DNA from: Enteractinococcus coprophilus
GTDB lineage: Bacteria; Actinomycetota; Actinomycetes; Actinomycetales; Micrococcaceae
Reading direction: 5' to 3'
Assembly (NCBI RefSeq): GCF_006716305.1
Contig: NZ_VFOU01000001.1
Location: 124,001-188,000, forward strand
Length of the DNA: 64,000 bases
Under the pieces are notes generated by a model that saw nothing but the letters and a program-made list of their open reading frames with translations, had not been told where the DNA came from and searched no databases. This document shows positions 15,824 through 24,586 of this stretch, in pieces. Both the position numbers and the translations under genes were made by a program. Positions within the stretch are counted from its first letter, which is position 1; each line of letters opens with the position of its first letter.

Positions 15824-18800
15824 GGCGGCCTCCTGAACTTTGTGCACTGACTCGGGCTGCGGTCATACGTTGTTCGGCCTCGGTTCGGTCACGGATCTCG
15901 ATTTCGTAGCGGCGATCCACTTCGGAACCTAGGGAGCGCAGCACATCAATGACCAGCCCAATAACAACGAGGTACACACCGATATCGAAGACCATGGCCG
16001 AGGCGAAGTGGACATGACCAAACAACGGCAGGACGACTTCGACGTCATAGGCTTGGAAGACTTGCCCGCCAAAGAAGAGTGGAATGACACCAGCGACGGC
16101 GGCGATGGCAAGACCTGAGCCCAGGATAATGCCGGCGGGGACCTTAATGGATTGCTCTAACTCGAACCGGCCTCCAGCTACATAACGAATGGCAAAAGCA
16201 ATACCGGCTAATAGACCACCGGCGAATCCACCACCGGGGAGGTTATGGCCGGAAATCAGCAAGTACAGTGACACGAGGATAATGGCGTGGAAGATTAGTC
16301 GGGTGATCACTTCGAAAATGATCGAGCGACGTTCCGGGGCCATGGTGGAACCGGCAACAATCCAGGGTTCGCGCTGCACATTGAAAAAGCTGCGGAAACT
16401 TTTCACTTCGGTTTCGTTCATTGGCAGTTCTTCGACACGGTATGCGCCCACGGTTCCGGCGGTGATTTCCGAAAGGCTCTTGCGGCGCTTCTCGCGTTCA
16501 GCAATGAACACCAGTGAGGCGACGCCGGTGGCTGCGGCCGCCAGGACGGTGATTTCCCCGAAGGTATCCCAGGCACGCATATCGACCAGGGTTACGTTGA
16601 CGATGTTTGTGCCCCCACCTTCGTAATAGGACAGCTCTGGCATGGCTAGTGAAATCGGGTCGGCAATGCGCGAGGCCATGACGGTAGCGGCGATCCATAT
16701 CATGACGAATCCGAACGCGATGGCTAGTAGCGCTCGCGCCCACTGCTTATCGTGTTCTTCTTGGACTTTAGGAATCTCTGGGGGTAAGACGCGTAGTCCC
16801 AAGACCATCGCAACGGTTAACACAGATTCAACCAGCACTTGCGTCAGTGCAAGATCCGGGGAACCTTGGAAAGCGAAGACCGCTGCTAGGGCATATCCGG
16901 TTGTCGAGACTAATAGGACGGCCCAGAAACGTCGTTTGGCACGGATCGCCGAGATCGCAGCCAGGATCATCACGGCTGCCACCACGAAGTACACCGGATG
17001 ACCGGTGAGTATCCAGTCGCCGGCAAAGGCCGCATTGGGCAGCGAAATGGTGGTCTCATCAGTATTGGTGGGGAACAACAAGACGGCAAGCGGTGCCAGC
17101 ACTGTGACGGCAAGAATGATGTAGAGGTAGACCGACAAGTCACCCCGTTGGGTCCGGCCGGTGATCCAAATGGCCAAATCGTCCAGACGGGCCAGGCCAT
17201 TACGGTAGACCCGCGACATATCGATCCAGGTGGGCACAGCGTCCTGGGCACGACTCACGTGGCCGCGGATGACGAAGAGCCCGACACCGGCCAGGATAAT
17301 CAGCACGGAGAGTCCCAGCACCAGATTGAAACCGTGCCATAGCGCAATCGGTTCCACATGTTCACCTTCGATGTGTTCGAAGGTCTGGCTGAACCCGTAG
17401 GGTAAAGCGCCTACCCAGCTGGGGACCAGTGCTGCTACGACGCCGGCGGCCGAGAGTAATGCGGCCGGGATCAGACCGAGTCGGCCAAATCCGCGCAGTG
17501 CTGGGGTTTGTGGAAGTTCTTGCAGCTGGCCACCCGCTCGGACTTTCTTGGTGGCAAATGCGGCCCACAGAAAGCGTGCGGTGTAGGCGGCTGTCAGGAT
17601 GGAACCCAGAACAACGATGACCAGTGGAGCCCAGCTCCACACAGCGCCCCAGAAGTTTGGCTGGCCTAGCAAAAACGCATCGGTTCGCCACAGCCCCCAG
17701 TCCATGGCGGCCTGCATCACGGTTTCTTTGCCGATAAAGCCAAACAGCGGTGGCACACCCGCCATCGACAGTGAGGCAATAGTCGCCGTCCAGAATAATC
17801 CTGGATGGGACTTCCGCAGTCCGGAAAGCTTCGTCAGATCGCGGGTCCCGGTGATCTTGTCGATGGCACCAACCACCATGAACAACGGTGCTTTAAACAG
17901 GGAGTGGGCCAAGAGCATCACCAGGCCCGCTTGAGCTCCTGCAGCTGTGCCAAGCCCATTGGCGATCATCAAGAAGCCCAGCTGGGAGACGGTGCCGTAG
18001 GCCAAAATAAGTTTAATATCGGTTTGTCGCAGGGCGCGCCAACCACCCACGAGCATGGTCCACATGCCCACGCCCAAGACCATGATTTGCCAGATATTTT
18101 CACTGGAAAAGGCAGGAGCGAACCGTGCCACCAGATAAATACCGGCTTTCACCATCGCTGCAGCGTGCAGGTAAGCAGACACGGGAGTTGGAGCGGCCAT
18201 GGCTGCCGGCAACCAGAAGTGGAACGGGACTTGTGCCGATTTCGTAATTGCCCCAAGGAGGACCAGGCCGATAGCCCAGGTCATATAAGTCCCGGCGAAA
18301 TCTCCGGCGAGGAGTTCAGCACCTTGAGCAACGATCTCGGAAATGCGGAAGGTCCCTGCTGCATGTCCGAACATGACCAGCCCGATCAGCATGCCCAAGC
18401 CACCAAGAGTGGTGATCATCAAAGCGGTCATCGCGGACCGGCGAGCAAAAATACGATGCGCCTGGTACCCGATCATGAGGAACGACAGGATCGAGGTGAC
18501 TTCCCAAAAGACGTAGAGCACCATGAGATCATCGGTTGTAACCAAACCAAACATGGCTCCAGCAAAGGCCAAGAACTGGGCTCCGAAGCTGCCCAAGCGC
18601 GGCTCATCTGCTTTAAAGTACCGTGCACAATAGACCAGCACCGCAGCACCAACGCCCAGGACAATCAGTCCGAGGAAAGCGCTGAGCGTGTCTAAGCGGA
18701 ACGAAAGTTCGATCCCCAGCTGTGGGATCCATTGCCAGGTTTGGACAAGGGAAGTATCTTGGTGATCTGCAGCAGCGCCCGACGCTAACAATTCCTCGGC

Positions 18801-18950
18801 TGCAAGGACATTGGGTAATTGTGCCGTAAGCCAGATAAACCCGGCCGCTGGTATCGCTGCGAGTATGAGGAAGCCTGAACGTCCGGTTTTATGGAAGATC
18901 AGGGGTGCGATGAGCGCAACCACAAAAAGTGCAAGCAGCACAATCAGCAT
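15813..18950 (-). CDS. mrpA: Na+/H+ antiporter subunit MrpA with fused MrpB domain
   Basis: A 1045-residue fusion. The first 800 residues form the NuoL-like MrpA core, with L-M-V-L-Y-V-F-W-E-V-T-S and S-A-Q-V-P-F-H-F-W-L-P-A-A-M near the ion path. After residue 850 comes an MrpB domain including S-L-Y-L-L-I-S-G-H-N-L-P-G-G-G-F-A-G-G. The separate mrpB gene is therefore absent, as in many Actinobacteria. It leads a six-gene operon with overlapping junctions. A GGAGG-type ribosome site (GGAGGCAACC) precedes the ATG. Confidence 0.95.
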   Translation of the reverse strand: MLIVLLALFVVALIAPLIFHKTGRSGFLILAAIPAAGFIWLTAQLPNVLAAEELLASGAAADHQDTSLVQTWQWIPQLGIELSFRLDTLSAFLGLIVLGVGAAVLVYCARYFKADEPRLGSFGAQFLAFAGAMFGLVTTDDLMVLYVFWEVTSILSFLMIGYQAHRIFARRSAMTALMITTLGGLGMLIGLVMFGHAAGTFRISEIVAQGAELLAGDFAGTYMTWAIGLVLLGAITKSAQVPFHFWLPAAMAAPTPVSAYLHAAAMVKAGIYLVARFAPAFSSENIWQIMVLGVGMWTMLVGGWRALRQTDIKLILAYGTVSQLGFLMIANGLGTAAGAQAGLVMLLAHSLFKAPLFMVVGAIDKITGTRDLTKLSGLRKSHPGLFWTATIASLSMAGVPPLFGFIGKETVMQAAMDWGLWRTDAFLLGQPNFWGAVWSWAPLVIVVLGSILTAAYTARFLWAAFATKKVRAGGQLQELPQTPALRGFGRLGLIPAALLSAAGVVAALVPSWVGALPYGFSQTFEHIEGEHVEPIALWHGFNLVLGLSVLIILAGVGLFVIRGHVSRAQDAVPTWIDMSRVYRNGLARLDDLAIWITGRTQRGDLSVYLYIILAVTVLAPLAVLLFPTNTDETTISLPNAAFAGDWILTGHPVYFVVAAVMILAAISAIRAKRRFWAVLLVSTTGYALAAVFAFQGSPDLALTQVLVESVLTVAMVLGLRVLPPEIPKVQEEHDKQWARALLAIAFGFVMIWIAATVMASRIADPISLAMPELSYYEGGGTNIVNVTLVDMRAWDTFGEITVLAAAATGVASLVFIAEREKRRKSLSEITAGTVGAYRVEELPMNETEVKSFRSFFNVQREPWIVAGSTMAPERRSIIFEVITRLIFHAIILVSLYLLISGHNLPGGGFAGGLLAGIAFAIRYVAGGRFELEQSIKVPAGIILGSGLAIAAVAGVIPLFFGGQVFQAYDVEVVLPLFGHVHFASAMVFDIGVYLVVIGLVIDVLRSLGSEVDRRYEIEIRDRTEAEQRMTAARVSAQSSGGRRDH

Positions 18951-19397
18951 GGTTGCCTCCGTGAGGTCTAGGGGACGGTCACCTGGTTAACCTTACATAG
19001 TGGAGGAGGCCTTTGGCGCAGGGCGTTTGAGGTTCACATTCTCGACCTATCCCGCTTAAGTCTTGTTTTACCGGTTCTAGTTTGGTTTATACCAAACAAC
19101 CTGGATCAAGAGCATTACTAAAATCACCGTTGTGTTACTGAAAACGAACCGCAGTTGGCGCCCTGGCTCCAAGGCCTTAACCTGCATTCCCAGAAGGTTT
19201 AAAATCCCGCTCTCACGCTGCACGGCGCGAATTATTCACCGCCCATAACGTCGCGAATGGGAGATGTTGGATCGAAATGTGAAGCACTGACAGGCTGCAT
19301 TCTGTTTTCAGCGCAACGGCTCCTACGCTCCGAGATTTGCGGCAGCTTCGGCCGGGTTAGGGCTCAACTGTTGAGCAGACGGGACGGCTACAGGTGC
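18951..19397. other. Intergenic region upstream of mrp operon, 447 bp
   Basis: No supported gene. The region must hold the mrpA promoter (minus strand) but no clear -35/-10 pair was identified. It contains a perfect palindrome at 19080-19097. Confidence 0.5.
19080..19097. promoter_or_regulatory. Operator-like perfect palindrome upstream of mrpA
   Basis: GTTTGGTTTATACCAAAC: 7-bp perfect arms around TTAT, about 130 bp upstream of the mrpA start. This is the size of a dimeric repressor or activator site; no matching regulator gene is adjacent. Confidence 0.4.
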
Positions 19398-19979
19398 TTA
19401 CCGTTCGATGGTCGAACGGTGGAAATTCAGATGCGACCTGGAGGCAGTCGGCCCACGCTGGTCTTGATACCGGTTAAGGTTGGGTCCCGTGCCGTAAGGA
19501 TGTTCCGACGGCGAAGTCAGAGCAAAGAAGGCCATCTGACCAATTTTTGAACCAGGCCACAGCTTGATTGGCAGCGTCGACATGTTAGACAACTCCAGCG
19601 TGATGTGACCTGAGAACCCGGGATCGATGAAACCTGCGGTCGAGTGCGTCAATAAGCCCAGACGCCCGAGAGAGGATTTACCTTCTAATCGAGCGGCGAC
19701 GTCGTCTGCTAACGTCACCTTCTCATAGGTCGAGCCCAGCACGAATTCTCCGGGGTGGAGAATGAAGGGCTGATCGGGTTCGACATCGACCATGCGTGTG
19801 AGGTTCGTCTGCTCTATCGCTGGGTCGATGAACGGGTAGTTGTGGTTATCGAACAGCCGAAAATACCGGTCGATCCGGACATCCACGCTGGCCGGTTGCA
19901 CCATGGCAACGTCCAGCGGGTCTAGACCGATCCGCCCAGTTTCTAATGATTTCTTGATATCACGATCCGATAGAAGCAC
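19398..19979 (-). CDS. dcd: dCTP deaminase (possibly bifunctional dCTP deaminase/dUTPase)
   Basis: A 193-residue trimeric nucleotide-metabolism enzyme. The substrate motif [10 protein letters not shown] (about 110-119) and the catalytic-Glu region [17 protein letters not shown] are intact. Actinobacterial Dcd such as that of M. tuberculosis makes dUMP directly from dCTP; which activity applies here cannot be settled by eye. The start codon is GTG, six bases after a TACCGT -10 box, with no Shine-Dalgarno sequence. Confidence 0.95.
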   Translation of the reverse strand: MLLSDRDIKKSLETGRIGLDPLDVAMVQPASVDVRIDRYFRLFDNHNYPFIDPAIEQTNLTRMVDVEPDQPFILHPGEFVLGSTYEKVTLADDVAARLEGKSSLGRLGLLTHSTAGFIDPGFSGHITLELSNMSTLPIKLWPGSKIGQMAFFALTSPSEHPYGTGPNLNRYQDQRGPTASRSHLNFHRSTIER

Positions 19980-19991
19980 AGCTTAACGGTA
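19980..19991 (-). promoter_or_regulatory. Leaderless-type -10 box for dcd
   Basis: On the minus strand TACCGT is followed by six bases and the GTG start of dcd; no Shine-Dalgarno sequence is visible. Confidence 0.4.
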
Positions 19992-20050
19992 GCGCACGAT
20001 CCGAAGAGCGTAGCCATTATGGCAGCAGGCGTGCCATCACCTTAGACCGA

Positions 20051-20416
20051 TTAGAAAATCAGCGCTGATTCGAGCGGCAGATCGACTTTGACGTCAAGAT
20101 TAGGAGCAACCTCAAAGTACGAGGGTTTCCCGTCATCGACGAACAGCATGACGATACCTTCAGGAATAAATGCTTCAAGAATGATGGGGGCATCGCTGGG
20201 TTGCACTTCTTGCCCATCGACCCGGAGCTGGAATGACGGGCACTTACCGCAATCACATAATTTTCCCACTGAGAGGCGGTCAATCATTGCGTGAAGCTCA
20301 TGGCGCCAGTTCCGCCACGCCACGGATCCTTTGAGCCGATCGGGGTCGGATGCCTTGGCGCTGGTAATCATGGCGCTAATCAAAGTGTGTTCTGGATGTG
20401 TGAGGGACCGGGCCAT
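20051..20416 (-). CDS. Conserved hypothetical protein with C-x-C-G-x-C motif
   Basis: A 121-residue protein of unrecognised family. Near residue 54 it has C-D-C-G-K-C-P-S, which could bind zinc or an iron-sulfur centre or act in redox chemistry, followed by a beta-rich C-terminal half. No signal peptide or TM segment is seen, so it is probably cytosolic. AAAGGAG precedes the ATG. It is 35 bp downstream of an SDR gene on the same strand and could be cotranscribed with it. Confidence 0.7.
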   Translation of the reverse strand: MARSLTHPEHTLISAMITSAKASDPDRLKGSVAWRNWRHELHAMIDRLSVGKLCDCGKCPSFQLRVDGQEVQPSDAPIILEAFIPEGIVMLFVDDGKPSYFEVAPNLDVKVDLPLESALIF

Positions 20417-20450
20417 GAGTGCTCCTTTCCACCGGCACCAACACTGTGCA

Positions 20451-21071
20451 TTAGTGGCGAATAGCCGCTAGCATTTCTTGGGCAAGATCCGCGGGGGAGT
20501 TCTGGCCTTTTTTGGTTCCAATAATTCTTGGACGGAGCACATGAACATCGACCTCTTCGGGTTCGTACTCTCGCTGTATTTGTCGCGCCAAGCTATCGAC
20601 TGCCATTTTCGAGGTGGCATAGGCCCCGCCGTTAGTAAACCGTCTTTCCACTGCCGTTGCGGAGGTCAACACAACCTTCCCTCCGCCGTGGGACTTCCAG
20701 TGTGGCAAGATTCGCGACAGAACTTTGGTCGTCGGGTAGACGTTCTTTTCCATCATTTCCTGTAAGACTTCGGTAAATCCCTCGGCACCGATACCTTGGT
20801 CGCTACTGAAGCCACCATTCAAAAAAATGGCTCCACGAAGCGTGTCCGCACGTTCCAGCGCGGTCGTCACCAACGAGTCAATACAGGCCGTATCATCCAA
20901 TGAGCCGATTTCGAGGCTCATCCGAGGATCATCGAATGGTTGGCCAGTCACTTGACGTCGAGAAAATACCACGAGGTGATACCCGGCATCTGCCAGAATC
21001 GGCAGCACCTGTGTCCCCAGGCTACCTGTCCCGCCCAGGACAATCAGCGATTCTTGCTCTGGATGTGACAT
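20451..21071 (-). CDS. NAD(P)-binding SDR-family oxidoreductase
   Basis: A 206-residue Rossmann-fold protein with G-G-T-G-S-L-G-T near residues 12-19 and the catalytic pair Y-A-T-S-K (about 148-152), preceded by T-S-A-T-A. It is an atypical short SDR (family usually about 250 residues). Substrate unknown. The start at 21071 has AGGAGGG before it; an in-frame start 33 bases upstream has none. The gene lies downstream of a hairpin terminator of the preceding small membrane gene. Confidence 0.75.
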   Translation of the reverse strand: MSHPEQESLIVLGGTGSLGTQVLPILADAGYHLVVFSRRQVTGQPFDDPRMSLEIGSLDDTACIDSLVTTALERADTLRGAIFLNGGFSSDQGIGAEGFTEVLQEMMEKNVYPTTKVLSRILPHWKSHGGGKVVLTSATAVERRFTNGGAYATSKMAVDSLARQIQREYEPEEVDVHVLRPRIIGTKKGQNSPADLAQEMLAAIRH

Positions 21072-21115
21072 GGTCAACCCTCCTGCTAATGTCGCGTGCC
21101 TCACGTTAAGAATAC

Positions 21116-21152
21116 CAAGCCCCCGGCGTCGAAGCTCGAGACCGGGGGCTTG
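21116..21152 (-). terminator. Hairpin terminator after small membrane gene
   Basis: An 11-bp perfect stem CAAGCCCCCGG/CCGGGGGCTTG with a 15-nt loop, followed on the minus strand by a T-rich stretch (GTATTCTT). It ends the 21198-21422 gene. Confidence 0.7.
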
Positions 21153-21197
21153 AAAGCGTGGAAAGTTATGCGTTTGTCACAGGTGCGACTGAAAGGG

Positions 21198-21422
21198 TTA
21201 TTTACTAACGGTCAAGCTAGCGCAGAACATTTCGTTCTTTTGTTCGCGGGCCTTCGTGTAGACATAGCCAATGGCGCCAAGAACGGCGAGCTGAGCGACA
21301 ATGAAGCTGACGGTGAGCGCGTACATCTGAGCGATCGCGGTAACGACGACCAATGCAGACAGGGCGGCAACGACAGCACCCAGCGCACCCATAAGTGTGT
21401 TTTTGTTCTGGTGATGAATCAA
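21198..21422 (-). CDS. Small two-TM membrane protein
   Basis: About 74 residues with two hydrophobic helices: G-A-L-G-A-V-V-A-A-L-S-A-L-V-V-V and V-S-F-I-V-A-Q-L-A-V-L-G-A-I-G-Y. A basic tail follows. No family recognised. The TTG start at 21422 is chosen because AGGAGGG sits seven bases upstream; an ATG further upstream (21461) falls inside a palindromic operator and an internal ATG lies at 21389. It is a single-gene unit with operator and terminator, which suggests dedicated regulation. Confidence 0.6.
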   Translation of the reverse strand: MIHHQNKNTLMGALGAVVAALSALVVVTAIAQMYALTVSFIVAQLAVLGAIGYVYTKAREQKNEMFCASLTVSK

Positions 21423-21455
21423 AGCTGCTCCCTCCTGATGTTCATATAGAACGGC

Positions 21456-21476
21456 ATTCAAAATCGTATTTTGAAT
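21456..21476. promoter_or_regulatory. Perfect 21-bp operator-like palindrome
   Basis: Arms ATTCAAAAT and ATTTTGAAT are perfectly complementary around CGT. It lies directly downstream of a -10-like TATATT/TATTAT on the minus strand and 34 bp before the start of the small membrane gene, the position expected of a repressor operator. Confidence 0.55.
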
Positions 21477-21729
21477 TACTCATAATATAACGTGCCGAGA
21501 GCGGAGGATCTAGGCAATTTGGGCTTGCCGAATTAGCGAACATAAGGTGTGCCCTAATTGGTTACGAAGGGCAAACTTCGGCGGAATTCCGCGGCTCGCA
21601 GCACAATGATTACGAAACGCGGCAACGTGTTCGCCGACCGCAGGGAACCTCAGCTAGCAAAGTGAGCCGTACAACATGAACTCGGGGGCTGGCTTTTCAC
21701 TACTGGCATAAAGAGTCGCGGGAACAAGT

Positions 21730-21912
21730 CTATGAATCCATCTCCGCCAGGGCAGCCCCCAACAGGATAGTCACGACCAGAGCAACCCCTACGGTCACCA
21801 GTGTGACAACAAATAATTCCATAGCGGCAAACATTGCAATACCCGCGCCAAGAATAGCTAGAATTCCAGACAGCCACCAGATTCTGGTTCGTCTGCGTTG
21901 CTGATGAGCCAT
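21730..21912 (-). CDS. Small two-TM membrane protein
   Basis: A 60-residue protein with a basic N-terminus (M-A-H-Q-Q-R-R-R-T-R) and two hydrophobic helices covering about residues 12-55. No family recognised. AGGAAG lies very close to the ATG, a weak ribosome site. About 250 bp on its 3' side hold no gene before the next palindrome. The hydrophobic composition and codon pattern favour a real gene, but evidence is limited. Confidence 0.5.
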   Translation of the reverse strand: MAHQQRRRTRIWWLSGILAILGAGIAMFAAMELFVVTLVTVGVALVVTILLGAALAEMDS

Positions 21913-22019
21913 GACTTCCTATCTTGGGGCACTTCCGATTCACTTCGGGGGTAGTTTAGTGCAAGTGCGCCTCAAGAACGAAGGATAGCCCGGACACTAT
22001 TACTTGACGAAAGGTACCA

Positions 22020-22994
22020 GTGACACAGGTTCTGTCGGGGTTTTTCATCATCTGGTTGATCATCCTGGTCGGGTATGCGGTCGGTAAAACTGGCGCACTC
22101 GGAAAGAATGCTCAGCCCGTGCTTTCTCGTGTAGCCTTCTTCGTGGCCTCTCCCCCGTTACTATTCAATACCTTATCCAATAGCAACGTGTTTGTGGTCT
22201 TGGGACCGCAGCTATGGATCGCTACGCTTTCAGCTGGCATCGCAGCAGGGCTCTATCTGGTCAGTGCGCGCTTCTTGCTAACGCGACGCAGTGGTTCAGA
22301 GAAAATGATTGCCGCGTTATCGGCGTCATTAATAAACTCGGCGAATCTTGGGATACCGATTGCCGCCTATGTACTCGGTGACGCCAGCTATTCAGCGCCC
22401 GTTATATTGTTTCAGCTGGCAATCTATACGCCCATCTACGTCTTTATCCTAGATACTCAAACGCTGAAAGAATCCCAGCAAGGCACCTCGGGCACGAAGG
22501 TCGTGCGCGCCGGGTTCTGGCGAAGTCTCTGGCGCATCTTTGCCACCGTGCTACGCAACCCCTTAATTATCGGTTCTGCTGCCGGTTTACTTTTCTCAAT
22601 TACCGGGTGGCAGTTGTGGGAGCCGTTAGACGAGTCCATCAATCTGATCGCCGGTGCCGCTATTCCCACCATGCTGATGGCTTTTGGCATCTCGCTGGTT
22701 GGTTCACGTCCGCTCGATAAAGAACAGGGTCGACGCCGTGACACCGTGCTAGCTGCGACGATCAAATTACTCATCCATCCGGTGGTGGCGTGGCTACTGG
22801 CACAGTTTGTATTCCAACTCGATGCTCATGCGGTGCTCGTGGCCACGGTGTTAGCGTCATTGCCGACGGCACAAAACGTGTTTGTCTCGGCATCTCGCTA
22901 TAACACCGGCCTGATCGTTGCCCGCGATACAGTGTTCGTGACGACCATCCTTGCAATACCGGCGATGATCATCGTCGCGGGTCTGTTAGCCTAG
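22020..22994 (+). CDS. AEC-family transporter (auxin efflux carrier/malonate permease type)
   Basis: A 324-residue membrane protein with about ten TM helices in two inverted halves. S-L-I-N-S-A-N-L-G-I-P-I near residue 100 is the AEC N-x-x-x-x-G-x-P motif, and A-S-L-P-T-A-Q-N-V-F near residue 285 is its C-terminal counterpart. Family members export auxin-like compounds or move organic acids such as malate and malonate; substrate here is unknown. The start is GTG with GAAAGG upstream. It is followed by a hypothetical gene after 25 bp. Confidence 0.88.
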   Translation: MTQVLSGFFIIWLIILVGYAVGKTGALGKNAQPVLSRVAFFVASPPLLFNTLSNSNVFVVLGPQLWIATLSAGIAAGLYLVSARFLLTRRSGSEKMIAALSASLINSANLGIPIAAYVLGDASYSAPVILFQLAIYTPIYVFILDTQTLKESQQGTSGTKVVRAGFWRSLWRIFATVLRNPLIIGSAAGLLFSITGWQLWEPLDESINLIAGAAIPTMLMAFGISLVGSRPLDKEQGRRRDTVLAATIKLLIHPVVAWLLAQFVFQLDAHAVLVATVLASLPTAQNVFVSASRYNTGLIVARDTVFVTTILAIPAMIIVAGLLA

Positions 22995-23019
22995 AGCATT
23001 ATCTGTCATTTCGAAGGAC

Positions 23020-24102
23020 ATGAACGTGCCCAAAACTTCCACACAGCGGCCTGTCGCCACACGGCCAGGCTTTTGGGGCATCATCATCGGCGCACTGGTA
23101 CTGGCTGGCGCTGGCGTGGTCATGCTACTCAACTCGCTGGTGTACAACGCAGAGTCAGCGGTCGAAGACTACATTGCCGCGCTGCGTGCCGGTGACGGGT
23201 CTACCGCGATGGCACTGTCTCAAGGGTACCTGCCAGATAATGCCCCCGAGACAATCTCCACGGTGTTATTGGACGGCGAGCCGTTAGCTGCTTCGGCTGC
23301 GATATTGGAAGGCGCTGACATTGTGGCAACTGACGCCGAGATACCCGAGAGCTTTCGAGACCCTGATGTTTCCCAACGAGTAGTCGAGATCCGCTACCGC
23401 GATGCCGACGACGAGGCGAGTTCAACCGTGCTGGTCGTGGATAAGGTGGGGACCTCGTGGTTGTTCTTTAACCAGTGGCAACTGCACCCGCTCCCGCTGC
23501 AGCAAATTGAGCTCACGCCGCTACAAATGCCGGAAAACGCTAAAGCCGATGAACCGGTGGCACACATCCACGATGAGCCCACTCCTCTGCTGGGGTCCAA
23601 TGGCACCCCTGCCACACTTGCGGCTTTTGCGCCGTCGTCCATAGAACTGGAGTATCACGGCACATACTTGGAGGTCCCCGAACCGGTAGATCTGGTAGCC
23701 CACGATGTCTTGGCCGCCGGGGCGCATACGGATTTTGAATTCGAAGTCCAGCCCACCCAAGCCGTTGACGATGCAATTACCCAAGAAGTTCAAGAACAAT
23801 TGCAGCGGTGCACGCAGCAACAGGTGTTGAAACCTACGGGCTGTCCGTTTGGGTATGAGACCACCAACCGGATTGTGCCGGAGTCAGTCAACTGGTCGAT
23901 CGATGTTCCTAAAGTGCACTATTCGTGGGAAGATTCGGAACCAAGAATCGATCGGATCATGGCGACCGCGGTGCTCAATGCCCAAGAGATTGATATTGGT
24001 TCGGGGCAGCAGGCAGAAGTTCGGCACGAAGAAGTCTTTGAAATGACAGCCGAGCTAGAGCTGACCCCTGAAAATCTTCGGGTGCGTCCCGACTGGCAGT
24101 AA
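23020..24102 (+). CDS. Membrane-anchored hypothetical protein
   Basis: A 360-residue protein with a short cytosolic N-terminus, one TM helix (about residues 18-42) and a large extracytoplasmic part. The region after the TM resembles repeated small alpha-beta domains seen in actinobacterial DUF4878-like/zinc-ribbon anchored proteins, but no motif is decisive. Two cysteines in C-T-Q-Q-Q-V-L-K-P-T-G-C may form a disulfide outside the cell. Its stop abuts that of the convergent 24103-24507 gene with no spacer. Confidence 0.7.
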   Translation: MNVPKTSTQRPVATRPGFWGIIIGALVLAGAGVVMLLNSLVYNAESAVEDYIAALRAGDGSTAMALSQGYLPDNAPETISTVLLDGEPLAASAAILEGADIVATDAEIPESFRDPDVSQRVVEIRYRDADDEASSTVLVVDKVGTSWLFFNQWQLHPLPLQQIELTPLQMPENAKADEPVAHIHDEPTPLLGSNGTPATLAAFAPSSIELEYHGTYLEVPEPVDLVAHDVLAAGAHTDFEFEVQPTQAVDDAITQEVQEQLQRCTQQQVLKPTGCPFGYETTNRIVPESVNWSIDVPKVHYSWEDSEPRIDRIMATAVLNAQEIDIGSGQQAEVRHEEVFEMTAELELTPENLRVRPDWQ

Positions 24103-24507
24103 CTAGGCGACACCGCGCCGATAAATCTGGCCGACCCACGCGTTGAGCGCCGACTCATCGAGGACGTCAGTCCGGAAATAAGCGGTGTCGCGCGGCTGGA
24201 AGGCGTCCATGGCAAGCTGTTGGGTTTCAGTGAGGCCAGCGACTGTGCCCAGTGCGACGACGAACAGTGACTTTTCGGCAAGCTCGGCGTGCTCGGCGGC
24301 CAGAAAGTTGCGGGCCTGAGTATTGAAGGTTTCCGCATCGGCTTCGGCCACGACAATGACGGCGTCCACGTTATCGATATAGCGGTCAGCGCGCGCCAAA
24401 TCCACCACGGCCAGTGTGATTCCACGCTGTTGTTTTAGCAGGGTCGCGAGGTGGTCGACGAAGTGCTGGGTTGCTGGTTCGGGGCTGTGGGCGATGAGAG
24501 TTGCCAT
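24103..24507 (-). CDS. Flavodoxin-like fold hypothetical protein
   Basis: A 134-residue protein with alternating beta strands and helices: V-D-A-V-I-V-V-A-E-A-D at about 47-57 and L-F-V-V-A-L-G-T-V-A near 80-89 resemble the core of HemG-type flavodoxins. The N-terminal phosphate loop expected of FMN binders (T-x-T-x-x-T) is not seen, so flavin binding is doubtful. Cytosolic. Assignment is structural inference only. It is separated from the upstream NHL-repeat gene by a terminator, hence probably independent. Confidence 0.55.
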   Translation of the reverse strand: MATLIAHSPEPATQHFVDHLATLLKQQRGITLAVVDLARADRYIDNVDAVIVVAEADAETFNTQARNFLAAEHAELAEKSLFVVALGTVAGLTETQQLAMDAFQPRDTAYFRTDVLDESALNAWVGQIYRRGVA

Positions 24508-24516
24508 GAAACAACA

Positions 24517-24567
24517 AATCCGTTCGGGTAGACGACACGTTGGTGCCTAGTCTAACCCGAACGGATT
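24517..24567 (-). terminator. Intrinsic terminator of the NHL-repeat gene
   Basis: Arms AATCCGTTCGGGT-AGAC and GTCTAACCCGAACGGATT pair over 17 bp with a single bulge, around a 16-nt loop, followed on the minus strand by TTTGTTGTTT. Confidence 0.8.
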
Positions 24568-24586
24568 GCTGTGTTGAGTCTGGGTT

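Noticed and set aside
19257-19550. 97-codon plus-strand frame before dcd
   Set aside because: It overlaps the end of dcd antisense, has no ribosome site and no protein-like pattern.
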